Below, piece after piece: positions 1-7,117 of a DNA stretch of 40,023 bases; the first letter of the stretch is position 1; each line of letters opens with the position of its first letter. The notes beneath the pieces were generated by a model. It did not search any database. It was not told the origin of the DNA and saw only the letters and a program-made list of their open reading frames with translations. Source of the DNA: a bacterium UBP6_UBA1177 (GTDB lineage Bacteria; UBP6; UBA1177). The stretch is taken from the NCBI GenBank assembly GCA_002310995.1, contig DBYV01000049.1:1-40023 (forward strand). Direction: 5' to 3'. The position numbers were made by a program, and so were the translations under genes.

Positions 1-587
1 TATTTACCGTTCGCATCGGTATTCCCGGAAGCTATTTTTTCGGTTCCGCCGCATTCATAAAGAGCAGCTTCTTTTCCCGAAACATTGCTTCCTGCCTGAA
101 GAATACCCGAAATATTGTGGTTTTCGGTCGCTTCAGGATTGCCGGTATCGCCTGTATCGGTGTCGGAATCGTTGTCAGTCTGTGTGTCGCCTGTATCGGT
201 GTCGCTGTCTTCGTCCGGAGTCGAGTCGCCTGAATCGGTATCGACATCGTTATCCGTTAGTCCGGTATCCGAAATGTCGCTGTCTGAGTCATCCTTTTCC
301 GAAGCCGTATCGGTATCATCGTCAGGTTCTTCTGGTTTTCCAGGATCTTTGATACAGATGTTATTCTCCTCGTCGCAGACAAGACCTTCGTTGCAGGTTT
401 TGTTAGGATAGCATTCGCCGTAAAGCTCGCCCGGATTCCTTGAAGGTTTTTCCGAATCATCATCCGTGTCGGCATCGGTTGAATCCTCGTCAGGGTGGTC
501 ATAAACATTGTCTTTCTTGCTTCCACCGCAGCCAAGCACAAAAACAAGCACGGTTAAAACTGCAAAGAAATAAAAGAATCTCTTCAT
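1..587 (-). CDS. Lipoprotein with Asp-rich linker, 3' end beyond the left edge
   Basis: This is the first ~195 codons of a secreted lipoprotein; the rest lies outside the window. ATG at 587 follows a GGAGAGA ribosome site. The signal peptide ends in LGCGG, giving a lipidated Cys at about residue 20. A short Cys cluster follows (GECYPNKTCNEGLVCDE), then a long low-complexity linker of Asp, Ser, Thr and Gly (DSDTDTGDT type). The last visible part, ending in GNTDANGK, resembles the opening of a carboxypeptidase-regulatory-like beta-sandwich. The residue after the lipid Cys is Gly, not Asp, which fits outer-membrane sorting. Function is unknown; surface exposure is inferred from the linker and from the similar proteins in this window. 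It is divergent from the MoxR gene. Confidence 0.75.
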   Translation of the reverse strand, partial: MKRFFYFFAVLTVLVFVLGCGGSKKDNVYDHPDEDSTDADTDDDSEKPSRNPGELYGECYPNKTCNEGLVCDEENNICIKDPGKPEEPDDDTDTASEKDDSDSDISDTGLTDNDVDTDSGDSTPDEDSDTDTGDTQTDNDSDTDTGDTGNPEATENHNISGILQAGSNVSGKEAALYECGGTEKIASGNTDANGK

Positions 588-632
588 CTGTCTCTCCTAT
601 ATGAAAAACAATAATTTCAAATAAAGCTAGAT

Positions 633-660
633 ATTCTATTAGATTTACCTAAAAAGGCAA
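633..660 (-). promoter_or_regulatory. Predicted sigma-70-type promoter of the left-edge lipoprotein
   Basis: On the minus strand TTGCCT (-35, 655-660) and TAGAAT (-10, 633-638) are separated by 16 bases. Transcription would start near 626, about 38 bases before the ATG at 587. The prediction rests on sequence match only. Confidence 0.45.
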
Positions 661-749
661 GATTTCAACCAACCGTTTCATTTTGGCTACAAAACACTTC
701 TGCACTTTAATCAGGAAAAGATTAAAGTTCGGAACAAAATACCACAGAC

Positions 750-778
750 TTGCAAGAAAATTGAAATAAATTTAATAT
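750..778 (+). promoter_or_regulatory. Weak candidate promoter of the MoxR gene
   Basis: TTGCAA (750-755) and TAATAT (773-778) are 17 bases apart in an AT-rich stretch about 40 bases before the MoxR ATG. The -10 match is poor. Nothing else is visible in the 588-817 divergent spacer apart from the opposite promoter and the ACGGAGGA ribosome site at 806-813. Confidence 0.25.
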
Positions 779-817
779 GCCGCTTGTTTCTGGTTCGGTT
801 TTTTTACGGAGGATTCT

Positions 818-1795
818 ATGGAATTTGGCGAATTGAATGAAAAAATCAGAGCTCACGCACTGACAATAAACGCTCTGAAATCGGAAATTTCAAAAGTTAT
901 CGTCGGTCAGGAAGAGATGGTCGAAGCACTCATCATGGGCATGATCGGCGAAGGACACATACTGCTTGAAGGTGTTCCTGGTCTTGCAAAAACAACTGCC
1001 GTAAAGGCTTTTGCGGACTCGACCGACCTTGATTTCCAGAGGATACAATTTACACCTGACCTGCTCCCGGCAGATATCATCGGAAGCAGAATTTTCAACA
1101 TGACGGAGCACAATTTCGAGACAAAAAAAGGTGTAATTTTCTCGAATGTCATCCTTGCCGACGAGATAAACCGTGCACCGGCAAAAGTTCAGTCGGCACT
1201 TCTCGAGGCGATGCAGGAACGTCAGGTAACGATCGGCGGAGACACTTTCAAACTTCCCGACCCTTTCATAGTTCTGGCGACGCAGAACCCGCTTGAACAG
1301 GAAGGAACCTACCCGCTTCCCGAAGCTCAGGTTGACAGATTCATGTTCAAAGTGCTCATAGATTATCCGACACAGGATGAAGAGCTTAAAATCATTGAGA
1401 AATTTGAGCGCAGAGAACTTACACAGAAGCTCAATAAAATCCTTAACAAAGCCGAAATAAAGGAGTGGCAGGAAATCGCGAAACAGATTTACACTGATGA
1501 CAGAATCAAAAAATATGTCATTTCTATCGTTTCGGAAACAAGACAGCCGAAAGACAAAAGCATCGCACAGCTCATTGATGTCGGAGCCAGCCCGCGTGCA
1601 AGCATTTTCCTCATTCTTGCAGGCCGAATCCGCGCTTTCATCGAAGGGCGCACTTTTGTAACACCCGAAGATATCAAAGAAGTTGCATATCCGGTGCTCC
1701 GCCACAGAATCATCCCTTCATTCGAGGCAGAAGCCGAAAAAATCCCGACAGACAAAATCATTTCAGAGCTCTTGAACCGGGTTGAAGTGCCTTAA
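818..1795 (+). CDS. MoxR-family AAA+ ATPase
   Basis: A 325-residue cytoplasmic AAA+ ATPase of the MoxR family, chaperone-like enzymes that usually act with VWA-domain partners on protein complexes. Walker A is GVPGLAKT (residues 52-59), Walker B is VILADE (111-116) with the family signature EINRAPAKVQSALLEAMQE after it, and sensor 1 is ATQNP (154-158). The C-terminal lid domain is present (GASPRASIFL region). Length is normal for the family. ATG at 818 has a strong ACGGAGGA site 5 bases upstream. The usual neighbours (DUF58 and VWA genes) are absent: the next gene starts a separate housekeeping operon with its own promoter. The substrate therefore cannot be inferred. Family assignment is firm. 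Confidence 0.93.
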   Translation: MEFGELNEKIRAHALTINALKSEISKVIVGQEEMVEALIMGMIGEGHILLEGVPGLAKTTAVKAFADSTDLDFQRIQFTPDLLPADIIGSRIFNMTEHNFETKKGVIFSNVILADEINRAPAKVQSALLEAMQERQVTIGGDTFKLPDPFIVLATQNPLEQEGTYPLPEAQVDRFMFKVLIDYPTQDEELKIIEKFERRELTQKLNKILNKAEIKEWQEIAKQIYTDDRIKKYVISIVSETRQPKDKSIAQLIDVGASPRASIFLILAGRIRAFIEGRTFVTPEDIKEVAYPVLRHRIIPSFEAEAEKIPTDKIISELLNRVEVP

Positions 1796-1885
1796 TCGGC
1801 GCGCCCAATTTTTGTCGATATTTCGATATTTCGAAAGGCGCGATAAGATCACGGCGGCAAAAGGCGCGCATCGACGGCGGCGAAT
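1796..1885 (+). repeat. Post-stop CG-rich island A with 8-bp CG register
   Basis: Begins directly after the MoxR stop codon. CG dinucleotides at 1816, 1824 and 1832 are exactly 8 bp apart (two CGATATTT units in tandem). GGCGCGCC at 1798-1805 and GGCGCGC at 1863-1869 flank the core. The sequence CGATATTTCG is shared with islands B and D. The cmk promoter starts 30 bases downstream. There is no hairpin followed by a T-run. Confidence 0.55.
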
Positions 1886-1914
1886 CAAAGAATAACAATA
1901 AATTAAAAACAAAT

Positions 1915-1942
1915 TTGATTTTTCAAAATTCCAAATTATAAT
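1915..1942 (+). promoter_or_regulatory. Predicted promoter of the cmk-ispH-dprA-topA operon
   Basis: TTGATT (1915-1920) and a perfect TATAAT (1937-1942) are separated by 16 bases. The expected start near 1949 is about 17 bases before the cmk ATG, a short leader that still contains the GGAGGG ribosome site. Confidence 0.7.
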
Positions 1943-1965
1943 GCTGCGTTTTTTTGGAGGGTAAA

Positions 1966-2634
1966 ATGAAAAAAATCAGAGTAGCAATCGATGGTCCGGC
2001 AGGTGCCGGCAAAAGCAGCGTGAGCAGACTTACTGCCGAAAGACTTGGTTATTCTTATATCGATACCGGCGCGATTTACCGCGCTCTCGCAGTTTTCATG
2101 GGAGAAACAGGCGCAGAAGATCACGATAAAATCAGGGAACTTCTTAAAAATTTCGAAGTTTCTTTTAAAATTGAAAACGGTGTAAACCGCGTTTTTCTGA
2201 ACGGGAAAGATGTAACGACTGATATCCGCGCTGAAAAAATCAGCATGAAGGCAAGTTCGGTTTCAGCGATACCGTTTGTCCGAGAAGCTCTTTTCAATAT
2301 GCAGAGAAAATATGCAGAAATTGGCGGTGTCGTTATGGAAGGGCGCGATATCGGCACTGTCATCATGCCAGATGCAGAACTCAAGATTTTCCTCACGGCT
2401 TCCCCTGAAAAACGGGCAAAAAGAAGAATGCTCGAAATCGAGGCAAAGGGACTCAAAGTCGATTTCGACGAACTTGTGAAAGAGATAAAAGAGCGCGACA
2501 TCAAAGATTCCACCCGCGCAGTCTCTCCGCTGAAACAGGCGGAAGACGCCGTTCTGCTCGACAATTCCGACATAAATCTTGAGCAGACAGTCGATCTCAT
2601 CGTGAAATATGCCAGAGAAAGAGAGGAAAAATGA
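1966..2634 (+). CDS. cmk: Cytidylate kinase
   Basis: Transfers phosphate from ATP to CMP or dCMP to give the diphosphate, feeding RNA, DNA and CDP-lipid synthesis in the cytoplasm. The 222-residue protein has the P-loop GPAGAGKSS (10-18), the substrate-binding segment DTGAIYRA, the motif GRDIGTVIMPDAELKIFL, and the lid/NMP-binding signature RDIKDSTRAVSPL. Length is typical. An in-frame TTG lies 12 bases upstream, but it is part of the ribosome site (TTGGAGGG), so ATG at 1966 is the start. The gene opens a plus-strand operon and overlaps ispH by 4 bases (ATGA), which suggests translational coupling. Confidence 0.96.
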   Translation: MKKIRVAIDGPAGAGKSSVSRLTAERLGYSYIDTGAIYRALAVFMGETGAEDHDKIRELLKNFEVSFKIENGVNRVFLNGKDVTTDIRAEKISMKASSVSAIPFVREALFNMQRKYAEIGGVVMEGRDIGTVIMPDAELKIFLTASPEKRAKRRMLEIEAKGLKVDFDELVKEIKERDIKDSTRAVSPLKQAEDAVLLDNSDINLEQTVDLIVKYAREREEK

Positions 2635-3527
2635 AGATAACCGTTGCTGACAATTCAGGTGTATGCTTCGGCGTAAGAAGGGCTTTCTCGCTACTCGAAG
2701 ATGCAGTAAAAAACGCGAAAAACAGCGGAATGAACGTGTTTATGCTGGGACCGCTCATTCATAATCCGAGAGTGATTACACAGTACGCTGAAAAAGGAGT
2801 CAATGTCATTGACATCAACTCGATTCAGGAAAATTCGTGTGTCGTAATACGCAGTCACGGAATTACAAAAGATGAACGCGCACAACTCGACAGATTTTCC
2901 GGCATCACGCTGATCGACACGACCTGTCCTTACGTTCAGAGGATTCATCAGCTCGTCGAACAGCGCTCGTCCGAAGGTTTTGCAGTTCTCATCATGGGAG
3001 ACAGGGAACATTCCGAAGTCAGAGGAATAACCTCGAAGATTTCGGGAGACTTTTTCGTTATTCACCCGACAGAGTTTGATGCTAAAAGCGGAGAACTCGC
3101 CTCTTTTATCGAAACTCATGACAAAATTTTCGCCGTAGCCCAAACGACATCACGCCCGGCTAACTACGATTTTCTTTTAAAAAAAGTACGTAAAAGCATC
3201 GGCTCCGCGCCAGGTCGCAGGTTTGTTGCGGCCGAAACGATATGCACAGCGACTCTAAAAAGGCAGGATTCAGCAGGCGAACTTGCAAAAAAAGTCGATG
3301 CAATGGTCGTTATCGGCGGAAAAAATTCATCAAACACATCAAAACTTTTCCAGGTTGTTTCGGAAAAGAACAAAAATTCCTTCTGGGTCGAATCTCCAGA
3401 AGATTTTACCAAAGCAGATATCGAAATATTGCAAAAATCGGATTCTGTAGGAATAACTGCCGGTGCATCCACTCCCGATGAGCAGATTGAGGAAATGAAG
3501 TCGTTTTTAGGATTACTCAATGGTTAA
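2631..3527 (+). CDS. ispH: 4-hydroxy-3-methylbut-2-enyl diphosphate reductase
   Basis: Last step of the MEP isoprenoid pathway: a [4Fe-4S] enzyme that reduces HMBPP to IPP and DMAPP. The three cluster-ligating cysteines are visible at C12 (GVCFGVRRA), C99 (DTTCPYVQR) and C205 (ICTATLKRQ). The catalytic glutamate is in HSEVRG (E129). The SSNTSKL segment that binds the substrate phosphate is also present. 298 residues, with no S1 domain fused to the C-terminus as occurs in some Clostridia. It overlaps cmk by 4 bases and dprA by 8 bases. Its presence implies that isoprenoids are made by the MEP route rather than the mevalonate route. Confidence 0.97.
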   Translation: MKITVADNSGVCFGVRRAFSLLEDAVKNAKNSGMNVFMLGPLIHNPRVITQYAEKGVNVIDINSIQENSCVVIRSHGITKDERAQLDRFSGITLIDTTCPYVQRIHQLVEQRSSEGFAVLIMGDREHSEVRGITSKISGDFFVIHPTEFDAKSGELASFIETHDKIFAVAQTTSRPANYDFLLKKVRKSIGSAPGRRFVAAETICTATLKRQDSAGELAKKVDAMVVIGGKNSSNTSKLFQVVSEKNKNSFWVESPEDFTKADIEILQKSDSVGITAGASTPDEQIEEMKSFLGLLNG

Positions 3528-4467
3528 AACCGGCCCGAACGAAGCAAATCATCCCGACAATATTTTAGGGCTAAGGAAAAAAACAGGAATACCACTTTTC
3601 ATCGAGGGTTCAATACTCAAATGCGATGCCGGCGGAGTTGCGATAGTCGGCAGCAGAAAACCTAGTCTATACGGCATAAAACTTGCCGAAAAGGCAGCTG
3701 AAGCGGCAGTCAGAAGCGGCAAAACCGTCATCAGCGGTTTAGCCCGCGGCATCGACACCGAATCTCACAGAGCGGCTCTCAAGTACGGCGGGAGGACAAT
3801 CGCGGTCCTAGGCACCGGAATAAACGTAATTTATCCTGAAGAAAATATAGCTCTTGCCGAGGAAATCAAACAAAACGGCGCACTCGTTTCACAGTTTCCG
3901 CCAGACACACCGCCGATAGGAAGAAATTTTCCGATAAGAAACGAAATCGTCGCCAAAATGTGTGAAACTCTTGTCCTCGTTCAGGCTGCGGTAAAGAGCG
4001 GAAGCCTCATAACGGCACGTCTTGCCCTTGAATACGGAAAAAAAGTTTTTGTATGCCCAGGCGAAATCGGAGATCCGCTTTTTGAAGGGAGCTACAACTT
4101 TTTGAAAAAATACCGGAAAGCAAGAAACCTAAAAATACTTTTTGATTTCAATATGCTCTCAGAGGACAGCGAATATTTTGACCTTGGCTTGGAATTATCT
4201 CCAAATGCTCAAAACATTGAACATATTGAAAATACTAACAAAAATCCTCATTTACAGAATCAAAAAGAACTACAACTTGAAGGAAGTGAAAAAATTGTTT
4301 ATAACATAATAAAGTCAAATCCGTCTGGGATCGACTTTGATACTCTTACCGTTCTTTCCGGGATAGGCGCGGCAGAGCTTCCGGCTATTCTGCTTTCACT
4401 TGTCCTCGAAGGTGCAGTAAGCGAGCTTAGCGGCAAAATTTATAAACCAAGTGAGGCGAAATTATGA
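3520..4467 (+). CDS. dprA: DNA-processing protein DprA/Smf
   Basis: DprA loads RecA onto incoming single-stranded DNA during natural transformation. The Rossmann-like core shows VAIVGSRKPS (40-49), SGLARGID (72-79), AVLGTGINVIYPEEN, and FPIRNEIVAKM followed by SGSLITARLALEYGK. The C-terminus after residue ~265 resembles the winged-helix DML1-like domain of full-length DprA. The N-terminal SAM-like domain of longer homologues is missing, so the protein is on the short side at 315 residues. ATG at 3520 lies inside ispH (8-base overlap), and the stop overlaps topA by 4 bases. A dprA-topA pairing is common in other bacteria. No other competence genes are in the window. Confidence 0.93.
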   Translation: MVKTGPNEANHPDNILGLRKKTGIPLFIEGSILKCDAGGVAIVGSRKPSLYGIKLAEKAAEAAVRSGKTVISGLARGIDTESHRAALKYGGRTIAVLGTGINVIYPEENIALAEEIKQNGALVSQFPPDTPPIGRNFPIRNEIVAKMCETLVLVQAAVKSGSLITARLALEYGKKVFVCPGEIGDPLFEGSYNFLKKYRKARNLKILFDFNMLSEDSEYFDLGLELSPNAQNIEHIENTNKNPHLQNQKELQLEGSEKIVYNIIKSNPSGIDFDTLTVLSGIGAAELPAILLSLVLEGAVSELSGKIYKPSEAKL

Positions 4468-6692
4468 AACTTCTTATCGTGGAATCACCGACAAAGGCAA
4501 AAACTCTTACAAAATACCTGCCGGACTTCAAAGTCGTGGCATCAATGGGGCACATTATCGACCTTCCGTCGAAAACTCTGGGTATAGACATCGACGATAA
4601 CTTCAAACCCGATTACGAAGTGATTCCGGGAAAAGAAGGAACCATTGCAATGCTCAAAAAAGAGGCTGATTCGGCTGATGAAATCTATATCGGCTCCGAC
4701 CCTGACCGCGAAGGAGAAGCTATTGCGTTCCATATCGCGTCCCTTTTTACGAACAAAGTTATCCACCGCGTTCTATTTCACGAAATCACAAAAAGCGGTA
4801 TTGAAAAAGCCCTTTCTACATCGGCGGAACTTAACGAAGACCTCTATAATTCTCAGCAGGCAAGAAGAATCCTTGACAGAATCGTGGGATACAAACTCTC
4901 TCCGTTTCTCTGGAGAAGTGTAAAGAAAGGTCTCAGCGCAGGCAGAGTCCAGTCGGTCGCACTCGAAATGATAGTTGACCGCGAAAAAGAGATCCGCGCT
5001 TTCGTTCCCGAAGAATACTGGTCGTTCAAAGCCGATTTCGCAGGGAAAAACGGTAAATTTGATGCCGTTCTCGAAAAAATCAAAGGTGAAAAAGTCGCTG
5101 TTTCCAACGAAAAAGAAGCTGTTGCAATCAGAGACGACATCGCAAAGACAGGACCGTTCTCGATAGTTTCAGTTGAAACGAAGGAAAAAAGAGAGGCACC
5201 GCTTCCTCCGCTCAACACAAGCAACTTGCAGCAGGAAGGCTCAAGGCTGCACAACTACACCGGTGAACAGACGATGAGAATCGCTCAGTCGCTCTATGAA
5301 GGTAAAGATTTGGGAGAAAACGGCTTCACAGGTCTTATCACCTACATGAGAACTGACTCCTTCAGAATTTCCGAAGAGGCAAATGCAGCTCTCAGAGACT
5401 ATATCTCAGCAAATATCGGCAAAGAATTCCTCGCGCCGAAAACAAAATACTACGCAAACAAAAAAGGAAAAACTCAGGATGCACACGAAGCGATCAGACC
5501 GACCAACGTCGAGCTCACTCCGTCGAAAATTGCTTCAAAACTCACAAAAGACGAACTTAACATCTACACTTTGATCTGGAAGAGATTCGTTGCGACTCAG
5601 ATGAAGGATGCCGTTTACGAAACAACAGCGATCACGATCGAAGATACTGACAAGAAATACTCTTTCAAAAAGACAGGAAGCGTAATTCAGTTCGAAGGTT
5701 TCCGCAAAATATACAAAAAAACCGGAAAGGACGACACAATCCCGAAGGTTGTCGAAAACGAAACCGTCCGGCTTGAAAATCCTGAATGCGAACAGCATTT
5801 CACCAAACCGACGCCGAGATTTACCGAAGGCAGTCTTGTCAAAGAACTTGAGGAAAAGGGTGTAGGACGTCCTTCGACTTACGCGACAGTCATCAAACAG
5901 ATTGTTCAGCGCAACTACATCGAACGTATGAAGGAACCACGCGGTGCTCTCATGGCGACAGACCTTGGAATCCTTGTCAGCGATACGCTCGTTTCGTTCT
6001 TCCCTGAAATCATCAATATCAACTTCACAGCTGAGATGGAATCTGATCTTGACACAGTCGAAACAGGCGAAAAGGACTGGCTTGAAGTTCTCAGAAGTTT
6101 CTATGCCACATTCTCGAAAGTTCTCGACAAAGGAATAACCGAAGTCAAAAAAGAGGGAAAAAAGAAAATCTACGCCGAGGAACCGTGCCCGAAATGCGGC
6201 AAAAGACTTGTTCTCAGATGGTCGAAAAAAGGGAATCTACCATTCCTTTCATGCGAAGGCTACCCAGAATGTGATTTTGCAGGGACATTTGAAAAAGACG
6301 GTGAAGTTTACCATCTCAAAAACGAAACCGAAGAAGAGAAAAATGTCGAACTTGACGAAGTATGCCCTAACTGCGGAAGCAAACTTGTTATCAAAAAAGG
6401 ACGTTTTGGCGAATTTAAGGCATGTAGTGCATATCCGAAATGCAAAACCATAATCAAGGAAGACAAGAAAATCTGCGACTGTCCGGTCTGCGGAGACGGA
6501 TACATCACAGTCAAGCGCTCAAAAAAAGGAAGACTTTTCTACGGCTGTTCAAACTACCCGAAATGCGATTTCGTCAGCTGGTACAAACCTGTTGAAGGCG
6601 AAGTCTGCCCCGAATGCGGCTTCAAATACGTCGTCGAAAAGAAAAGAAGCGGCAAAGTCTGCCAGAAGTGCGGCAAAAAAATTGATAAATAA
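4464..6692 (+). CDS. topA: DNA topoisomerase I
   Basis: Type IA topoisomerase that relaxes negative supercoils behind polymerases. The 742-residue protein has the Toprim domain with SDPDREGEAIAFH (78-90), the active-site tyrosine in LITYMRTDSF (Y294, with R296), and the conserved segment GVGRPSTYATVI. The C-terminal ~170 residues hold four zinc-ribbon Cys4 units: two normal CPxCG...C(x)nC ribbons, a third starting CDCPVCGDG, and a shorter last one (CPECG...CQKCGKK). It overlaps dprA by 4 bases and ends the operon. The 75-base spacer to the convergent acpS gene is T-rich but has no convincing GC hairpin, so how the two transcripts end is unclear. Confidence 0.97.
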   Translation: MKLLIVESPTKAKTLTKYLPDFKVVASMGHIIDLPSKTLGIDIDDNFKPDYEVIPGKEGTIAMLKKEADSADEIYIGSDPDREGEAIAFHIASLFTNKVIHRVLFHEITKSGIEKALSTSAELNEDLYNSQQARRILDRIVGYKLSPFLWRSVKKGLSAGRVQSVALEMIVDREKEIRAFVPEEYWSFKADFAGKNGKFDAVLEKIKGEKVAVSNEKEAVAIRDDIAKTGPFSIVSVETKEKREAPLPPLNTSNLQQEGSRLHNYTGEQTMRIAQSLYEGKDLGENGFTGLITYMRTDSFRISEEANAALRDYISANIGKEFLAPKTKYYANKKGKTQDAHEAIRPTNVELTPSKIASKLTKDELNIYTLIWKRFVATQMKDAVYETTAITIEDTDKKYSFKKTGSVIQFEGFRKIYKKTGKDDTIPKVVENETVRLENPECEQHFTKPTPRFTEGSLVKELEEKGVGRPSTYATVIKQIVQRNYIERMKEPRGALMATDLGILVSDTLVSFFPEIININFTAEMESDLDTVETGEKDWLEVLRSFYATFSKVLDKGITEVKKEGKKKIYAEEPCPKCGKRLVLRWSKKGNLPFLSCEGYPECDFAGTFEKDGEVYHLKNETEEEKNVELDEVCPNCGSKLVIKKGRFGEFKACSAYPKCKTIIKEDKKICDCPVCGDGYITVKRSKKGRLFYGCSNYPKCDFVSWYKPVEGEVCPECGFKYVVEKKRSGKVCQKCGKKIDK

Positions 6693-6767
6693 TCCCATGG
6701 TAGAGATGTTTCCTGAAATGTCTCATAATCACGGCATCATATTTCCGTATCTTTTATCTGTCTGATT

Positions 6768-7100
6768 TTATTTTTCCCAAATAACCACGGCCGTTGCGAA
6801 TTTCCGTTCGTGACTTATCGAAAGATGAAGATTTCCTTCAACTTCAAATCCGTCTAATTCAAAAAAGGGTTTTCCGTTTTCGTCATGGGCGACAGTAACA
6901 GAAGAGAAGTTGAAATCCCTCTTGTTGAGAGCTTTGACAAGAGCCTCCTTTGCCGCCCAGAAGCCTGCTATATGTTCTTCTTTGTATCTGAATTTATTGA
7001 TGTAGGCAAAATCTTTTTCCGAAAGAAACCTTTGCCAGAGTTCCGGTTTATCTTTAAATCTTTCAACTTCGACAACGTCTGTACCAACACCTGCAATCAT
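6768..7100 (-). CDS. acpS: Holo-[acyl-carrier-protein] synthase
   Basis: Transfers 4'-phosphopantetheine from CoA to apo-ACP, activating fatty-acid synthesis. The 110-residue length is typical of the AcpS type. The Mg-binding motif GTDVVEVERF contains D8, and the second signature FWAAKEALVKAL contains E52. SISHERKFATAVV near the C-terminus is the family ending. ATG at 7100 has GAGG upstream. It lies 17 bases downstream of the barrel-protein gene and is probably co-transcribed as the last gene of that unit. It converges with topA. Confidence 0.95.
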   Translation of the reverse strand: MIAGVGTDVVEVERFKDKPELWQRFLSEKDFAYINKFRYKEEHIAGFWAAKEALVKALNKRDFNFSSVTVAHDENGKPFFELDGFEVEGNLHLSISHERKFATAVVIWEK

Positions 7101-7117
7101 TTCGGCCTCAAAAAGCT

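Noticed and set aside
115..411. Ser/Val-rich plus-strand frame at the left edge
   Set aside because: It is antisense to the Asp/Ser/Thr linker of the partial lipoprotein, with no start signal.
890..1705. 271-residue reading frame opposite the MoxR gene
   Set aside because: It lies fully inside a gene with clear AAA+ motifs, has no ribosome site or recognisable domain, and its Cys/Phe-rich composition is typical of an antisense shadow.
6693..6767. Possible two-way terminator between topA and acpS
   Set aside because: Only short imperfect pairings (GAGA...TCTC and ACGG...CCGT) are seen and they are not followed by clean T-runs, so I do not call it.
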